Shown here: positions 23,834 through 31,294 of the stretch, piece after piece
How positions within the stretch are numbered: the first letter of the stretch is position 1
Layout: each line of letters opens with the position of its first letter
Assembly: GCF_000526795.1 (NCBI RefSeq)
Contig: NZ_JAGT01000001.1
Coordinates: forward strand, 1,635,001-1,699,000
DNA length: 64,000 bases
Origin: Ruminococcus flavefaciens AE3010
Lineage (GTDB): Bacteria > Bacillota > Clostridia > Oscillospirales > Ruminococcaceae
Direction: 5' to 3'
Position numbers and translations under genes: made by a program
The notes under the pieces: model-generated
Database searches by the model: none
The model's input: only the letters and a program-made list of their open reading frames with translations
Told to the model about the DNA's origin: nothing

Positions 23834-26224
23834 ATGTCAGCACATAAGAACATAGACAGGATATGCATCGCGGTCACGGTCCTGACTCTTGTTATAGCCT
23901 TTATTTTCTGCAACGGTCAGGCTCTGGGCGTAAAGTCCACAGCCCATGCCATCGGCTATGAGAACAGGCTGTTCGATCATTCAAGGGTGCATACCATCGA
24001 CATAGTCATGAATGACTGGGACGGCTTCATCGAGGGCTGCGAGAGCGAGGAATACTCAGCCTGCAATCTGGTCATCGACGGAGAAGCAGTGAAAAATGTT
24101 GGTATCAGAGCCAAGGGCAATACCTCCCTCAGCTCAGTAAAGAACATGAACAGCAGCCGTTACAGCTTCAAGATAGAGTTTGACCAGTACGAAAACGGCA
24201 AGACCTACCACGGACTTGACAAGCTCTGCCTTAACAACATCATTCAGGATAATACCTACATGAAGGATTATCTGGCTTATACCCTCATGTATGATTTCGG
24301 CGTTGATTCGCCCCTTTGCAGCTACGCCTACATCACAGTCAACGGTGAGGACTGGGGACTGTATCTTGCTGTGGAAGCTATCGAGGAGTCATTCCTTGAA
24401 AGAAACTACGGCAGCAACTACGGCGACCTCTACAAGCCTGATGCACTTAGCTTCGGCGGCGGCAGAGGAAACGGCAAAGACTTTAGTATGGGGAATTTTA
24501 TGAATAACGAGAGCGAAAATAAAGACAGCTCCGACAAATCAGACGATAATAAAGACTCATCATCAGGCTTCGGCGGCGGTATGCCCGATTTTGGCGGTGA
24601 AATGCCGGACTTCGGTAATATGCCCGACTTTGGCGGAGAGATGCCTGATTTCGACCCAGAGAATATGCCCGAGGACTTCGGCGACTTCGATCCCTCAAAG
24701 ATGTTCGGCGGCGACGGAGAAAACTCCGACGGCGGCAAGGGCGGTTTCGGCGGCTTCGGCATGGGCAGCGACGACGTAAAGCTGAAGTATACCGACGACG
24801 ATATCGACAGCTACTCAAATATCTTCAATAACGCAAAGACAGCAGTTGACAAGGCTGACAAGAAGCGCCTTATCCGTTCACTGAAAGCGCTTCTGGAGCA
24901 GTCAGACCTTGAAAGCACAGTTGACGTTGAGGAAGTCATCAGATACTTTGTAGTTCATGATTTCCTTGTTAACGGCGACAGCTACACAGGTCAGATGATA
25001 CACAACTACTACCTCTACGAAGAGGACGGACAGCTCTCAATGATCCCATGGGACTACAACCTTGCCTACGGTTCATTCATGGGCGGAAATGCTTCCTCTT
25101 CCGTTAATTCGCCTATCGATACTCCCGTATCAAACGGCATGAGCGACAGACCTATGGTATCATGGATATTCGACAATGAGGAATATACTGAGCAGTACCA
25201 TGAGCTTTTCAGCGAATTCCTTGGCAGCGTTGACTTTGAGGAGCTTATCTCCGAAACAGCTGCTCTCATCGACAAGTACGTTGAAAATGATCCCACAAAG
25301 TTCTGCACCTACGACGAGTTCAAAACAGGCGTTGAAGCTATCACAAAGTTCTGCACTCTCCGTGAGGAGAGCGTCCTCGGACAGCTTGACGGCACTATCC
25401 CCTCAACAACAGCAGGTCAGAAGGAAGACAGCTCCGCACATATCGACACAGACGGTCTGAACACCTCAGACATGGGCTCTATGGGCGGAAACGGCGGTTT
25501 CGGCGGTGGTCAGAAGGGCGGCTTCGGCAGAAGCGAGAGCTCCGATAAGTCTGATACTTCCGCAAGCTCGGAACAGTCAGGCAGGAAGAGAAGCTCAGGA
25601 AAGTCCGCTGTATCAGAGCAGACAGAAAAAGACGAGATAGTGCAGACAGTTGATACTTCTTCATTTTCTGTAACTATGCTCAGCAATATACAGTTCCTCG
25701 CAAATGAGGACAGCTCAGACAGCAGCTCCTCCAAGCGCGGCGGACGTGGCAGCTTCGGCGGCGGTCAGCCTCCGCAGGGCTTCGGCGGCGGAATGCCTGA
25801 CGGTTTCGACCCGAGCAATATGCCCGACGACTTTGACCCAAGCAATATGCCTGATTTCGGCGGCGGAATGCCGGGTGACTTCGACCCGAGCAATATGCCC
25901 GATGATTTTGACCCGAGCAATATGCCCGACGGAGCTGCACCTTTCGGCAATTCCGAAAAGGCTGACGACGGTGACGCTGATGAAAAGGTCACCGAGGCTG
26001 AAAATGAGTCCGTGAACGAGGAAAAAACAGCTCCCGATAAGGAAAGCGGCAATGCTGCTCCCGACAAGGAGAGAAGCTCAAGAGGCGGCGAAAGACCTGA
26101 TATGGGAAGCTTTTCCCCTATGGGCGATGCTTCACAGAACAATACCACAGCGTATATCCTGCTGGGAGCTTCCGCACTGGTTCTTCTTATCGGTCTTGGA
26201 TTTGCATTAAAGTTCAGAAGGTAA
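23834..26224 (+). CDS. CotH kinase family protein with long Gly/Asp/Met/Pro repeats, 796 aa
   Basis: An N-terminal membrane segment (about 9-29) and a C-terminal one (about 773-791, followed by KFRR) anchor the protein. The CotH kinase-like domain is split: about 50-200 (HTIDIVMNDWDGFI, GIRAKGNTSL, LCLNNIIQDNTYMKDYLAY, WGLYLAVEAIEESFL) and about 315-530 (YFVVHDFLVNGDSYTGQMIHNYYLY cut here to YFVVHDFLVNGDSY, MIPWDYNLAYGSFMGG, DRPMVSWIF). Inserts and the tail are low complexity: GGMPDFGGEMPDF units near 245-300 and DPSNMPDDFDPSNMPD units near 655-700, with long Ser/Glu/Lys stretches. CotH domains phosphorylate coat proteins in Bacillus. Here the repeats could be substrate or ligand of the same protein. 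The domain appears complete. Confidence 0.88.
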   Translation: MSAHKNIDRICIAVTVLTLVIAFIFCNGQALGVKSTAHAIGYENRLFDHSRVHTIDIVMNDWDGFIEGCESEEYSACNLVIDGEAVKNVGIRAKGNTSLSSVKNMNSSRYSFKIEFDQYENGKTYHGLDKLCLNNIIQDNTYMKDYLAYTLMYDFGVDSPLCSYAYITVNGEDWGLYLAVEAIEESFLERNYGSNYGDLYKPDALSFGGGRGNGKDFSMGNFMNNESENKDSSDKSDDNKDSSSGFGGGMPDFGGEMPDFGNMPDFGGEMPDFDPENMPEDFGDFDPSKMFGGDGENSDGGKGGFGGFGMGSDDVKLKYTDDDIDSYSNIFNNAKTAVDKADKKRLIRSLKALLEQSDLESTVDVEEVIRYFVVHDFLVNGDSYTGQMIHNYYLYEEDGQLSMIPWDYNLAYGSFMGGNASSSVNSPIDTPVSNGMSDRPMVSWIFDNEEYTEQYHELFSEFLGSVDFEELISETAALIDKYVENDPTKFCTYDEFKTGVEAITKFCTLREESVLGQLDGTIPSTTAGQKEDSSAHIDTDGLNTSDMGSMGGNGGFGGGQKGGFGRSESSDKSDTSASSEQSGRKRSSGKSAVSEQTEKDEIVQTVDTSSFSVTMLSNIQFLANEDSSDSSSSKRGGRGSFGGGQPPQGFGGGMPDGFDPSNMPDDFDPSNMPDFGGGMPGDFDPSNMPDDFDPSNMPDGAAPFGNSEKADDGDADEKVTEAENESVNEEKTAPDKESGNAAPDKERSSRGGERPDMGSFSPMGDASQNNTTAYILLGASALVLLIGLGFALKFRR

Positions 26225-26241
26225 TTACTCTTATAATATTA

Positions 26242-26280
26242 AAAGGAAGATACCCCGAATTGAGGTATCTTCCTTTTTTG
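26242..26280 (+). terminator. Rho-independent terminator of the VTC-CotH operon
   Basis: The stem AAAGGAAGATACC with GGTATCTTCCTTT (26242-26254 and 26264-26276) ends in TTTTTT. Confidence 0.88.
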
Positions 26281-26286
26281 CGTTAT

Positions 26287-26391
26287 TCAGAGCTCAACAA
26301 TCTGATCAGTCTCCGCCATAAGCTCCTCGGTGAAAATGAGAGCTGCGATGCAATAGCCACAGTAAGAGCAGGCTGAAAAGTCTGTGCATTT
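26287..26391 (-). pseudogene. Short open frame with Cys motif, possible gene remnant
   Basis: One frame without a start codon reads CTDFSACSYCGYCIAAL, then IFTEELMAETDQIVEL, and ends in TGA. The composition (CxxCxxC followed by an amphipathic acidic helix) looks protein-like, but no ATG, TTG or GTG in a useful place and no ribosome binding site are seen. It lies between the CotH terminator and the cysK promoter. It may be the 3' end of a lost gene. Confidence 0.25.
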
Positions 26392-26400
26392 CTATTTGCA

Positions 26401-26423
26401 AGTTATAGTTTCAATCTATAACT
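26401..26423. promoter_or_regulatory. MET-box-like 23-bp palindrome upstream of cysK
   Basis: AGTTATAG and CTATAACT flank TTTCAAT. The total length and arms match the palindrome before metY (11621-11643). It lies 31 bp upstream of the cysK -35 box, a usual place for a LysR-type activator. Confidence 0.6.
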
Positions 26424-26453
26424 CAGGATAAATAAATACAATTATAAAAGGTA

Positions 26454-26505
26454 TTGCATTTTTTCTTATCAGGGTATATAATATACTTAACAGATAGGAA
26501 TTATA
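26454..26505 (+). promoter_or_regulatory. cysK promoter with Rrf2-type box directly after the -10
   Basis: TTGCAT (26454-26459), 17 bp, TATAAT (26477-26482), then ATACT-N6-ATAGGAATTATA (26483-26505). Sequence and spacing match the iscS promoter. A repressor bound here would block transcription start. Confidence 0.75.
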
Positions 26506-26533
26506 AAGTTGCTATCAGAAGGAGGAAATTATT

Positions 26534-27466
26534 ATGTCAAAAATTTATAAGGGTGCTACAGGTCTTATCGGTAATACTCCCCTGGTGGAGTTCACAAACA
26601 TTGAGAATTCACAGAAGCTTGAGGCAACTGTGCTTGCAAAGCTCGAATACTTCAATCCCGCAGGAAGCGTCAAGGACAGGATCGCTCTGGCTATGATCGA
26701 GGATGCTGAGAAGAAGGGACTCCTTAAAAAGGACTCCACTATCATTGAGCCAACATCGGGAAACACAGGTATCGGTCTTGCTTCTATCGCAGCTGCAAAG
26801 GGCTATAAGATAATCCTTACAATGCCTGAGACCATGAGTGTTGAGAGAAGAAATATCCTCAAGGCTTACGGTGCCGAGATCGTTCTTACAGAGGGCTCAA
26901 AGGGCATGAAGGGCGCTATCGCAAAGGCTGAGGAGCTTGCAAAGGAAACTCCAAACAGCTTCGTTCCCGAGCAGTTTGAGAACCCAGCCAACCCCGAGAT
27001 ACACAGACTTACAACAGGTCCCGAGGTATGGAACGATACCGACGGAAAGGTAGATTTCTTCGTTGCAGGTGTAGGTACAGGCGGTACAGTAACAGGTACA
27101 GGCGAATACCTCAAATCCCAGAACCCCAATGTTAAGGTAATTGCAGTTGAGCCGCAGGATTCTCCCGTGCTTTCAAAGGGTACAGCAGGCCCCCACAAGA
27201 TACAGGGTATCGGCGCAGGCTTCGTTCCAAAGACTCTCAATACCGATGTATATGACGAGGTCATCGCAGTAGCGAATGAGGACGCATTTGAGACCTCAAA
27301 GCTCATCGCAAAGCAGGAGGGCATACTCGTTGGTATCTCAGCAGGTGCAGCTTACTACGCAGCTTTAGAGCTTGCCAAGAGACCCGAGAACAAGGGCAAG
27401 ACTATCGTAGCACTGCTCCCCGACAGCGGTGACAGATACTACTCCACACCTCTTTTCAATGACTGA
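26534..27466 (+). CDS. cysK: Cysteine synthase (O-acetylserine sulfhydrylase A), 310 aa
   Basis: It makes cysteine from O-acetylserine and sulfide. The PLP lysine is in [12 protein letters not shown] (about residue 43), the substrate loop is [12 protein letters not shown], the phosphate-binding loop is [15 protein letters not shown], and [14 protein letters not shown] and [12 protein letters not shown] mark the C-terminus. The length of 310 aa is typical of CysK. AGGAGG precedes the ATG. In Bacilli CysK also binds the Rrf2 regulator CymR and serves as its sensor. Here a CymR-like gene lies convergent and directly next to cysK, which fits this partnership. Confidence 0.95.
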   Translation: MSKIYKGATGLIGNTPLVEFTNIENSQKLEATVLAKLEYFNPAGSVKDRIALAMIEDAEKKGLLKKDSTIIEPTSGNTGIGLASIAAAKGYKIILTMPETMSVERRNILKAYGAEIVLTEGSKGMKGAIAKAEELAKETPNSFVPEQFENPANPEIHRLTTGPEVWNDTDGKVDFFVAGVGTGGTVTGTGEYLKSQNPNVKVIAVEPQDSPVLSKGTAGPHKIQGIGAGFVPKTLNTDVYDEVIAVANEDAFETSKLIAKQEGILVGISAGAAYYAALELAKRPENKGKTIVALLPDSGDRYYSTPLFND

Positions 27467-27475
27467 TAATGCAGA

Positions 27476-27505
27476 CAGCTCAGAGCGATTCTGAGCTGTT
27501 TTTTT
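27476..27505 (+). terminator. Rho-independent terminator of cysK
   Basis: The stem CAGCTCAGA/TCTGAGCTG with loop GCGAT is followed by TTTTTTT. Confidence 0.9.
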
Positions 27506-27509
27506 GTAA

Positions 27510-27558
27510 TAATAAAAAATATGTCCCGAAGGAGCTTACTGTCTGCTCCCTCGGGACT
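27510..27558 (-). terminator. Rho-independent terminator of the Rrf2-family gene
   Basis: The stem GTCCCGAGGGAGC with GCTCCTTCGGGAC (one mismatch) is followed on the minus strand by ATATTTTTTATT. It lies a few bases past the stop codon. Confidence 0.85.
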
Positions 27559-27563
27559 TAATA

Positions 27564-28019
27564 TCATATATAATACATCAGTTCAAGCTGCTCGTTCTGT
27601 TTCTCAGTTAATTTATCGGCAAGGTCTTTCAGCGTGAGGTTTCTGGAAAACTTCCTGAGATAATCATTGACAGGCTCCCATAAACACTCAGCGATGGTTT
27701 CTGTTGCTCTGGCATCAAGCTGATCGTTGAATTCAGATGACGCGAGAATACTGCTGTCAAGCGCATCAACGATCTCATTAAGAGTTATGCTCGACGGCTC
27801 CCGCGAGAGCGTATATCCGCCGCCTGACCCCTTAATGCTCCGCAGCAGTCCTGCCTGTTTGAGCAGCGGTATTATCTGCTCCAGATACTTTGCAGAGATA
27901 TTGTTGCGCTGAGATATTGCATTCACCTTGACTATGCTTTCAGCATTTTCACTCCACGAATTGACAGCTATATCGACCAATGCGATTATACCGCATTCAA
28001 CTTTTGATGATACTCTCAT
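27564..28019 (-). CDS. Rrf2-family transcriptional regulator, CymR-like, 151 aa
   Basis: The winged helix-turn-helix has MRVSSKVECGIIALVDIA at the start, ISQRNNISAKYLEQIIPLL as the helix-turn-helix, and LLRSIKGSGGGYTLSREP as the wing, all typical of Rrf2 proteins. The three cysteines that hold an iron-sulfur cluster in IscR are missing: the matching region reads LDSSILASSEFNDQLDARA, with a single Cys later (ECLWEP). It is therefore more like CymR, the cysteine-metabolism repressor that senses O-acetylserine through CysK. cysK is its convergent neighbour. The GGAATTATA element after its own promoter suggests autorepression, and copies lie before cysK, iscS and metY. GAGGTGA precedes the ATG. 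Confidence 0.88.
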   Translation of the reverse strand: MRVSSKVECGIIALVDIAVNSWSENAESIVKVNAISQRNNISAKYLEQIIPLLKQAGLLRSIKGSGGGYTLSREPSSITLNEIVDALDSSILASSEFNDQLDARATETIAECLWEPVNDYLRKFSRNLTLKDLADKLTEKQNEQLELMYYI

Positions 28020-28041
28020 TTAACGTCACCTCACTGTTAGT

Positions 28042-28093
28042 ATATAATTCCTATTTATATACTAAGTATAACATATCAGCAGAACTTTTTCAA
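28042..28093 (-). promoter_or_regulatory. rrf2 promoter and auto-regulatory box
   Basis: On the minus strand TTGAAA (28093-28088), 17 bp, TATACT (28070-28065), then after 10 bp ATAGGAATTATAT (28054-28042). The box shares ATAGGAATTATA with the cysK site. Confidence 0.7.
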
Positions 28094-28270
28094 GTGTTTC
28101 GGCTATAAAATTTGTCTATACACAGTTATTGGCCATGGGAGCTGTTAACAAAATCAGGCTATATCACGCTAAAAAACGTCATTCTCGTCGAAACGGCAAA
28201 ATATATATCCGAAAGCCAACGGCTCACCTTGATATAGACAGAATCTATTGCCTCAAATAGAAGTCCTGTA
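28094..28270. other. Intergenic stretch without a supported gene
   Basis: Between the rrf2 and porG promoters there is about 180 bp of mixed composition. A 41-codon plus-strand frame (28135-28260) has a basic composition but no ribosome binding site. I see no RNA gene or repeat here. Confidence 0.5.
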
Positions 28271-28329
28271 TTGGACTTTTTTTGCGGACAGGTGTATAAT
28301 TAAAACATACTAAAACGATAGGAGAACTA
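28271..28329 (+). promoter_or_regulatory. porGDAB promoter with possible Rrf2-type box
   Basis: TTGGAC (28271-28276), 18 bp, TATAAT (28295-28300). ATACT-N6-ATAGGAG follows at 28307-28324, with the same internal spacing as the iscS and cysK boxes though 6 bp further from the -10. The ATAGGAG part also contains the ribosome binding site, so the match may be by chance. Confidence 0.5.
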
Positions 28330-28331
28330 AT

Positions 28332-28847
28332 ATGCAGGAGATCATATGGCTCGGACGCGGCGGTCAGGGCGCTTTCACTGCCGCAAAGCTGCTGGGTGCA
28401 GCATATACGATAGATGACGAAAACAAGTACGGACTCGCCTTTCCGTCATTCGGCCCGGAGCGCCGCGGCGCTCCCGTAAGAGCCTTCACAAAGCTCGACA
28501 CCAAGCCCGTTGTGGACAGAAGTCAGACCGAGAAGTCTGACTACATCGTCATAATCGACGATACACTGTACAGTCCGCAGCTTCAGGGACTTCTGAAGCC
28601 CACAGGCAAGATAATAGTGAACTCAAAAAACAGTATCGGCGGTGCGCTCACCTTTGACGCTGACAGCATTGCAGCTGAGTTCAGACTTCCCACTGCAAAC
28701 ACCATAATGCTCGGTCTGCTCATCGGACTTTCCAAAGTCGTTTCCACCGATGAAGCAGTGGAAGCTATCAAGGGCTATATGCCGCAGAAAATTCAGGAGC
28801 GCAATATAAACGCACTCCTTAAAGCTGTACAGGAGGTGGGAGAATGA
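28332..28847 (+). CDS. porG: 2-oxoacid:ferredoxin oxidoreductase, gamma subunit, 171 aa
   Basis: The gamma subunit of the four-subunit (POR/VOR type) enzymes. It shows IIWLGRGGQGAFTAAKLLG at the N-terminus, FPSFGPERRGAPVRAFTKL, and a C-terminal region LPTANTIMLGLLIGLS. It forms part of the coenzyme A-binding side of the complex, which oxidises pyruvate or a related 2-oxoacid to acyl-CoA and reduces ferredoxin. It is the first gene of porG-D-A-B, each overlapping the next by 4 nt or a little more. AGGAG precedes the ATG. The divergent neighbour is the Rrf2 gene. Confidence 0.92.
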   Translation: MQEIIWLGRGGQGAFTAAKLLGAAYTIDDENKYGLAFPSFGPERRGAPVRAFTKLDTKPVVDRSQTEKSDYIVIIDDTLYSPQLQGLLKPTGKIIVNSKNSIGGALTFDADSIAAEFRLPTANTIMLGLLIGLSKVVSTDEAVEAIKGYMPQKIQERNINALLKAVQEVGE

Positions 28848-29137
28848 GACCGCACATCAGAGAGAAAAAGGACTTCACATTTGCGGAAGTCCCCGAGAAT
28901 ACGTCATTTGAGGCAGGCTATCTCACCACTGTCAACAGCGGCTGGCGCAGTATCAGACCTGTTATCGATACAGCAAAATGCGTGGGCTGCGAGCAGTGTT
29001 ACCTCTACTGTCCCGACGGCGTTATTTCAATAAAAGACAGCAAGGCAGCCATTGATTACGACTTCTGCAAGGGCTGCGGGATATGCGCAAAAATATGCAA
29101 GATAAAGGCAATAGAAATGGAGGCGGAGCGCAAATGA
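28844..29137 (+). CDS. porD: 2-oxoacid:ferredoxin oxidoreductase, delta subunit (2x[4Fe-4S]), 97 aa
   Basis: A small ferredoxin-like subunit with two [4Fe-4S] motifs: CVGCEQCYLYCPDG (about 46-59) and CKGCGICAKICK (about 76-87). It carries electrons from the thiamine site towards the external ferredoxin. The ATG overlaps the porG stop (ATGA). The N-terminal 40 residues are the usual extension that docks on the other subunits. Confidence 0.93.
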   Translation: MRPHIREKKDFTFAEVPENTSFEAGYLTTVNSGWRSIRPVIDTAKCVGCEQCYLYCPDGVISIKDSKAAIDYDFCKGCGICAKICKIKAIEMEAERK

Positions 29138-30306
29138 GCAGAAAATTCTTATCAGGCAATGAGGCATTTGCCGAGGGCATTCGCCTTGCCCGTCCCCAGG
29201 TTATTTCAGCCTACCCTATAACACCCCAGACCATTGTCGTTGAGCGTCTTTCGGAAATGGTTGAGGACGGCAGTCTCAGCGCAGAGTACGTTCACGTTGA
29301 GTCTGAGCATTCCGCACTGTCATGTGCTATCGGAGCAAGTGCCGCAGGCGCAAGAGCTTTCACAGCCACATCATCACAGGGACTTCTCTACATGGCGGAA
29401 TGTCTCTACTACGCAGCAGGCGGACGCTTCCCAATAGTTATGATGAACGCAGACCGTTCAACAGCTCTTCCGTGGAACATCTACGGCGACCAGCGCGACA
29501 GTCTTTCACAGCTCGACAGCGGCTGGATACAGTCCTACGCCGAGAATGCACAGGAGGCTCTTGACCTTGCGCTGATGAGCTACAAGATAGCCGAGGATAA
29601 GCGCGTACAGACTCCCTATATGGCAAATCTGGACGGCTTTGTTCTCACTCATACTTACGAGACAGTTGAGATCCCGACTCATGAGCAGGCAGACAAATTC
29701 CTGCCGCCCTATGAGACAGATAACCGCATAGACTTCGAGAGCCCGAAAAATATGGCTTTCTCAGCAGGTCCCGACACCAACTACATCTTCAAATACAAAG
29801 AGCACAAGGGGATCCTTGCGGCGGCTGAGGTAATCACCGAGACCGAAAAGGAATTCGCTGAGATATTCGGCAGACACTACACAGGTCTGACCGAGAATTA
29901 CCGCACCGAGGACGCCGAATACATCATCGTTACTCTCGGCAGTATCGCAGGTCTCTGCCGTGAAACTGCGGATAAGCTCCGCGAGCAGGGCGTAAAGGCA
30001 GGCGTTGTCCGCATACGCTACATGAGACCTTTTCCCAACAAGGAAATTGCAGATGTACTGAAAAATGTCAAGGCTTACGCAGTACTTGAAAAGGATATCA
30101 GCTTCGGCAACGAGGGAACAGTCTTCACCAACGTCAACTCCGCACTGAAAAAGGCAGGAGTGGACGTAAAGGGCTACAACTTCATCGGCGGTCTGGGCGG
30201 CAGAAACATCTCCGCAGGTGACATTGAAAATATCTGCACAAGCATTGCAAAGGGCACGGAGAGTGTCAATTTTATAGGAATAGGAGGCGAGGACAATGGC
30301 AAATAA
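29134..30306 (+). CDS. porA: 2-oxoacid:ferredoxin oxidoreductase, alpha subunit, 390 aa
   Basis: The start is ATG 29134 (MSRKFLSGNEAFAEGIRLAR), overlapping the porD stop by 4 nt; GGAGG lies within porD. The N-terminal pyrimidine-binding domain reads RPQVISAYPITPQTIVVERL and VHVESEHSALSCAIGASAAG, TATSSQGLLYMAE (thiamine activation region). The middle and C-terminal domains have IIVTLGSIAGLCRETADKLR and VGVVRIRYMRPFP-like VVRIRYMRPFPNKE. Whether pyruvate or a branched-chain 2-oxoacid is the substrate cannot be decided by eye, though the separate four-subunit form and operon order suit pyruvate synthase. Confidence 0.92.
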   Translation: MSRKFLSGNEAFAEGIRLARPQVISAYPITPQTIVVERLSEMVEDGSLSAEYVHVESEHSALSCAIGASAAGARAFTATSSQGLLYMAECLYYAAGGRFPIVMMNADRSTALPWNIYGDQRDSLSQLDSGWIQSYAENAQEALDLALMSYKIAEDKRVQTPYMANLDGFVLTHTYETVEIPTHEQADKFLPPYETDNRIDFESPKNMAFSAGPDTNYIFKYKEHKGILAAAEVITETEKEFAEIFGRHYTGLTENYRTEDAEYIIVTLGSIAGLCRETADKLREQGVKAGVVRIRYMRPFPNKEIADVLKNVKAYAVLEKDISFGNEGTVFTNVNSALKKAGVDVKGYNFIGGLGGRNISAGDIENICTSIAKGTESVNFIGIGGEDNGK

Positions 30307-31189
30307 GGCTGCAGAAAGCATATCCCGTGAGGAGTTTTTCTACGGACACAAGGCATGTGCAGGCTGCGGCGGAAGCCTTGCAGTAAGAGCTGCACTTAAA
30401 GTCCTCGGACCAAACGCTGTATCGGTGCTTCCCGCAGGCTGTATGTCGGCGGTCGGCTTTAACTTCCCCCAGCTTTGCTTCTCCAACAATTCCATAATCT
30501 CCACATTTGCAGGTACGGCTTCCATGCTCACAGGCGTTGAGGCAGGTCTCCGCGCAAGGGGCTATAAGGACTTCACAGCTGTGGGCTTTGCAGGTGACGG
30601 CGGTACTGCCGATATCGGAATACAGGCTCTTTCGGGAGCTATCGACCGCAACGACAACATCATCTACATCTGCTACGACAACGAAGCCTACATGAACACA
30701 GGCATACAAAAAAGCGGTCTCACGCCATTTGGCGCTAAGACCACAACTACTCCCGCAGGCTCAAATATCCACGGAAATATCCGTCCCAAGAAGAATATGT
30801 TCGAGATAGCCGCTGCACACGATATACCATACGCAGCAACTGCAAGCGTTGGCTATCTTGCCGACTTTATCAAAAAGGTGCAGAAGGCTTCGCAGATACA
30901 GGGTACAAAGTACATCCACGTTATCGCGCCATGTCCCACAGGCTGGGGAGTTGCTCCCGACGCTACGGTCGACATTGCAAAGGAAGTGGTTGACTGCGGA
31001 CTGTGGTATCTTGCCGAGTACGAAAACGGCTCCTTTAAGCTTAACCACAAGCCCAAGGAGTTCACTGACGTAGCGGCTTACCTGAAAAAACAGGGGCGCT
31101 TCAAGCACCTCACAGATGAGGATATACAGATAATAACAGCTTCCCGCGACAAGAAATGGGAGTTTATCCACAAGAATTTTGAGCTATAA
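30296..31189 (+). CDS. porB: 2-oxoacid:ferredoxin oxidoreductase, beta subunit (thiamine diphosphate-binding), 297 aa
   Basis: The thiamine diphosphate subunit. Cluster ligands are seen in GHKACAGCGGSLAVRAAL (CxxC) with further Cys at about 59; the diphosphate/Mg motif is GFAGDGGTADIGIQALSGAI followed by DNIIYICYDNEAYMNTGIQ. Later HVIAPCPTGWG carries another conserved Cys. The ATG lies within the end of porA (11-nt overlap). The operon ends at a strong terminator 38 nt later. Confidence 0.93.
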   Translation: MANKAAESISREEFFYGHKACAGCGGSLAVRAALKVLGPNAVSVLPAGCMSAVGFNFPQLCFSNNSIISTFAGTASMLTGVEAGLRARGYKDFTAVGFAGDGGTADIGIQALSGAIDRNDNIIYICYDNEAYMNTGIQKSGLTPFGAKTTTTPAGSNIHGNIRPKKNMFEIAAAHDIPYAATASVGYLADFIKKVQKASQIQGTKYIHVIAPCPTGWGVAPDATVDIAKEVVDCGLWYLAEYENGSFKLNHKPKEFTDVAAYLKKQGRFKHLTDEDIQIITASRDKKWEFIHKNFEL

Positions 31190-31226
31190 CAAGCTTATAG
31201 CTCATCAGTATTTAATTATGTTACAA

Positions 31227-31260
31227 AACAGGGGACGGTCACTCGTCCCCTGTTTTTTTT
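31227..31260 (+). terminator. Rho-independent terminator of porGDAB
   Basis: The stem AACAGGGGACG/CGTCCCCTGTT with a 6-nt loop is followed by TTTTTTTT. Confidence 0.92.
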
Positions 31261-31294
31261 AGTTTGATTTGAGAATTGCGCAGTCTTTTCTGCC

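Noticed and set aside
24500..25940. Repeats in the CotH gene considered as a CRISPR-like or tandem DNA array
   Set aside because: The repeats are in-frame protein repeats with codon-level variation, without constant repeat and unique spacer units. No CRISPR array or cas gene was seen in the window.
28135..28260. 41-codon basic frame between rrf2 and porG
   Set aside because: No ribosome binding site, and it overlaps no conserved motif.
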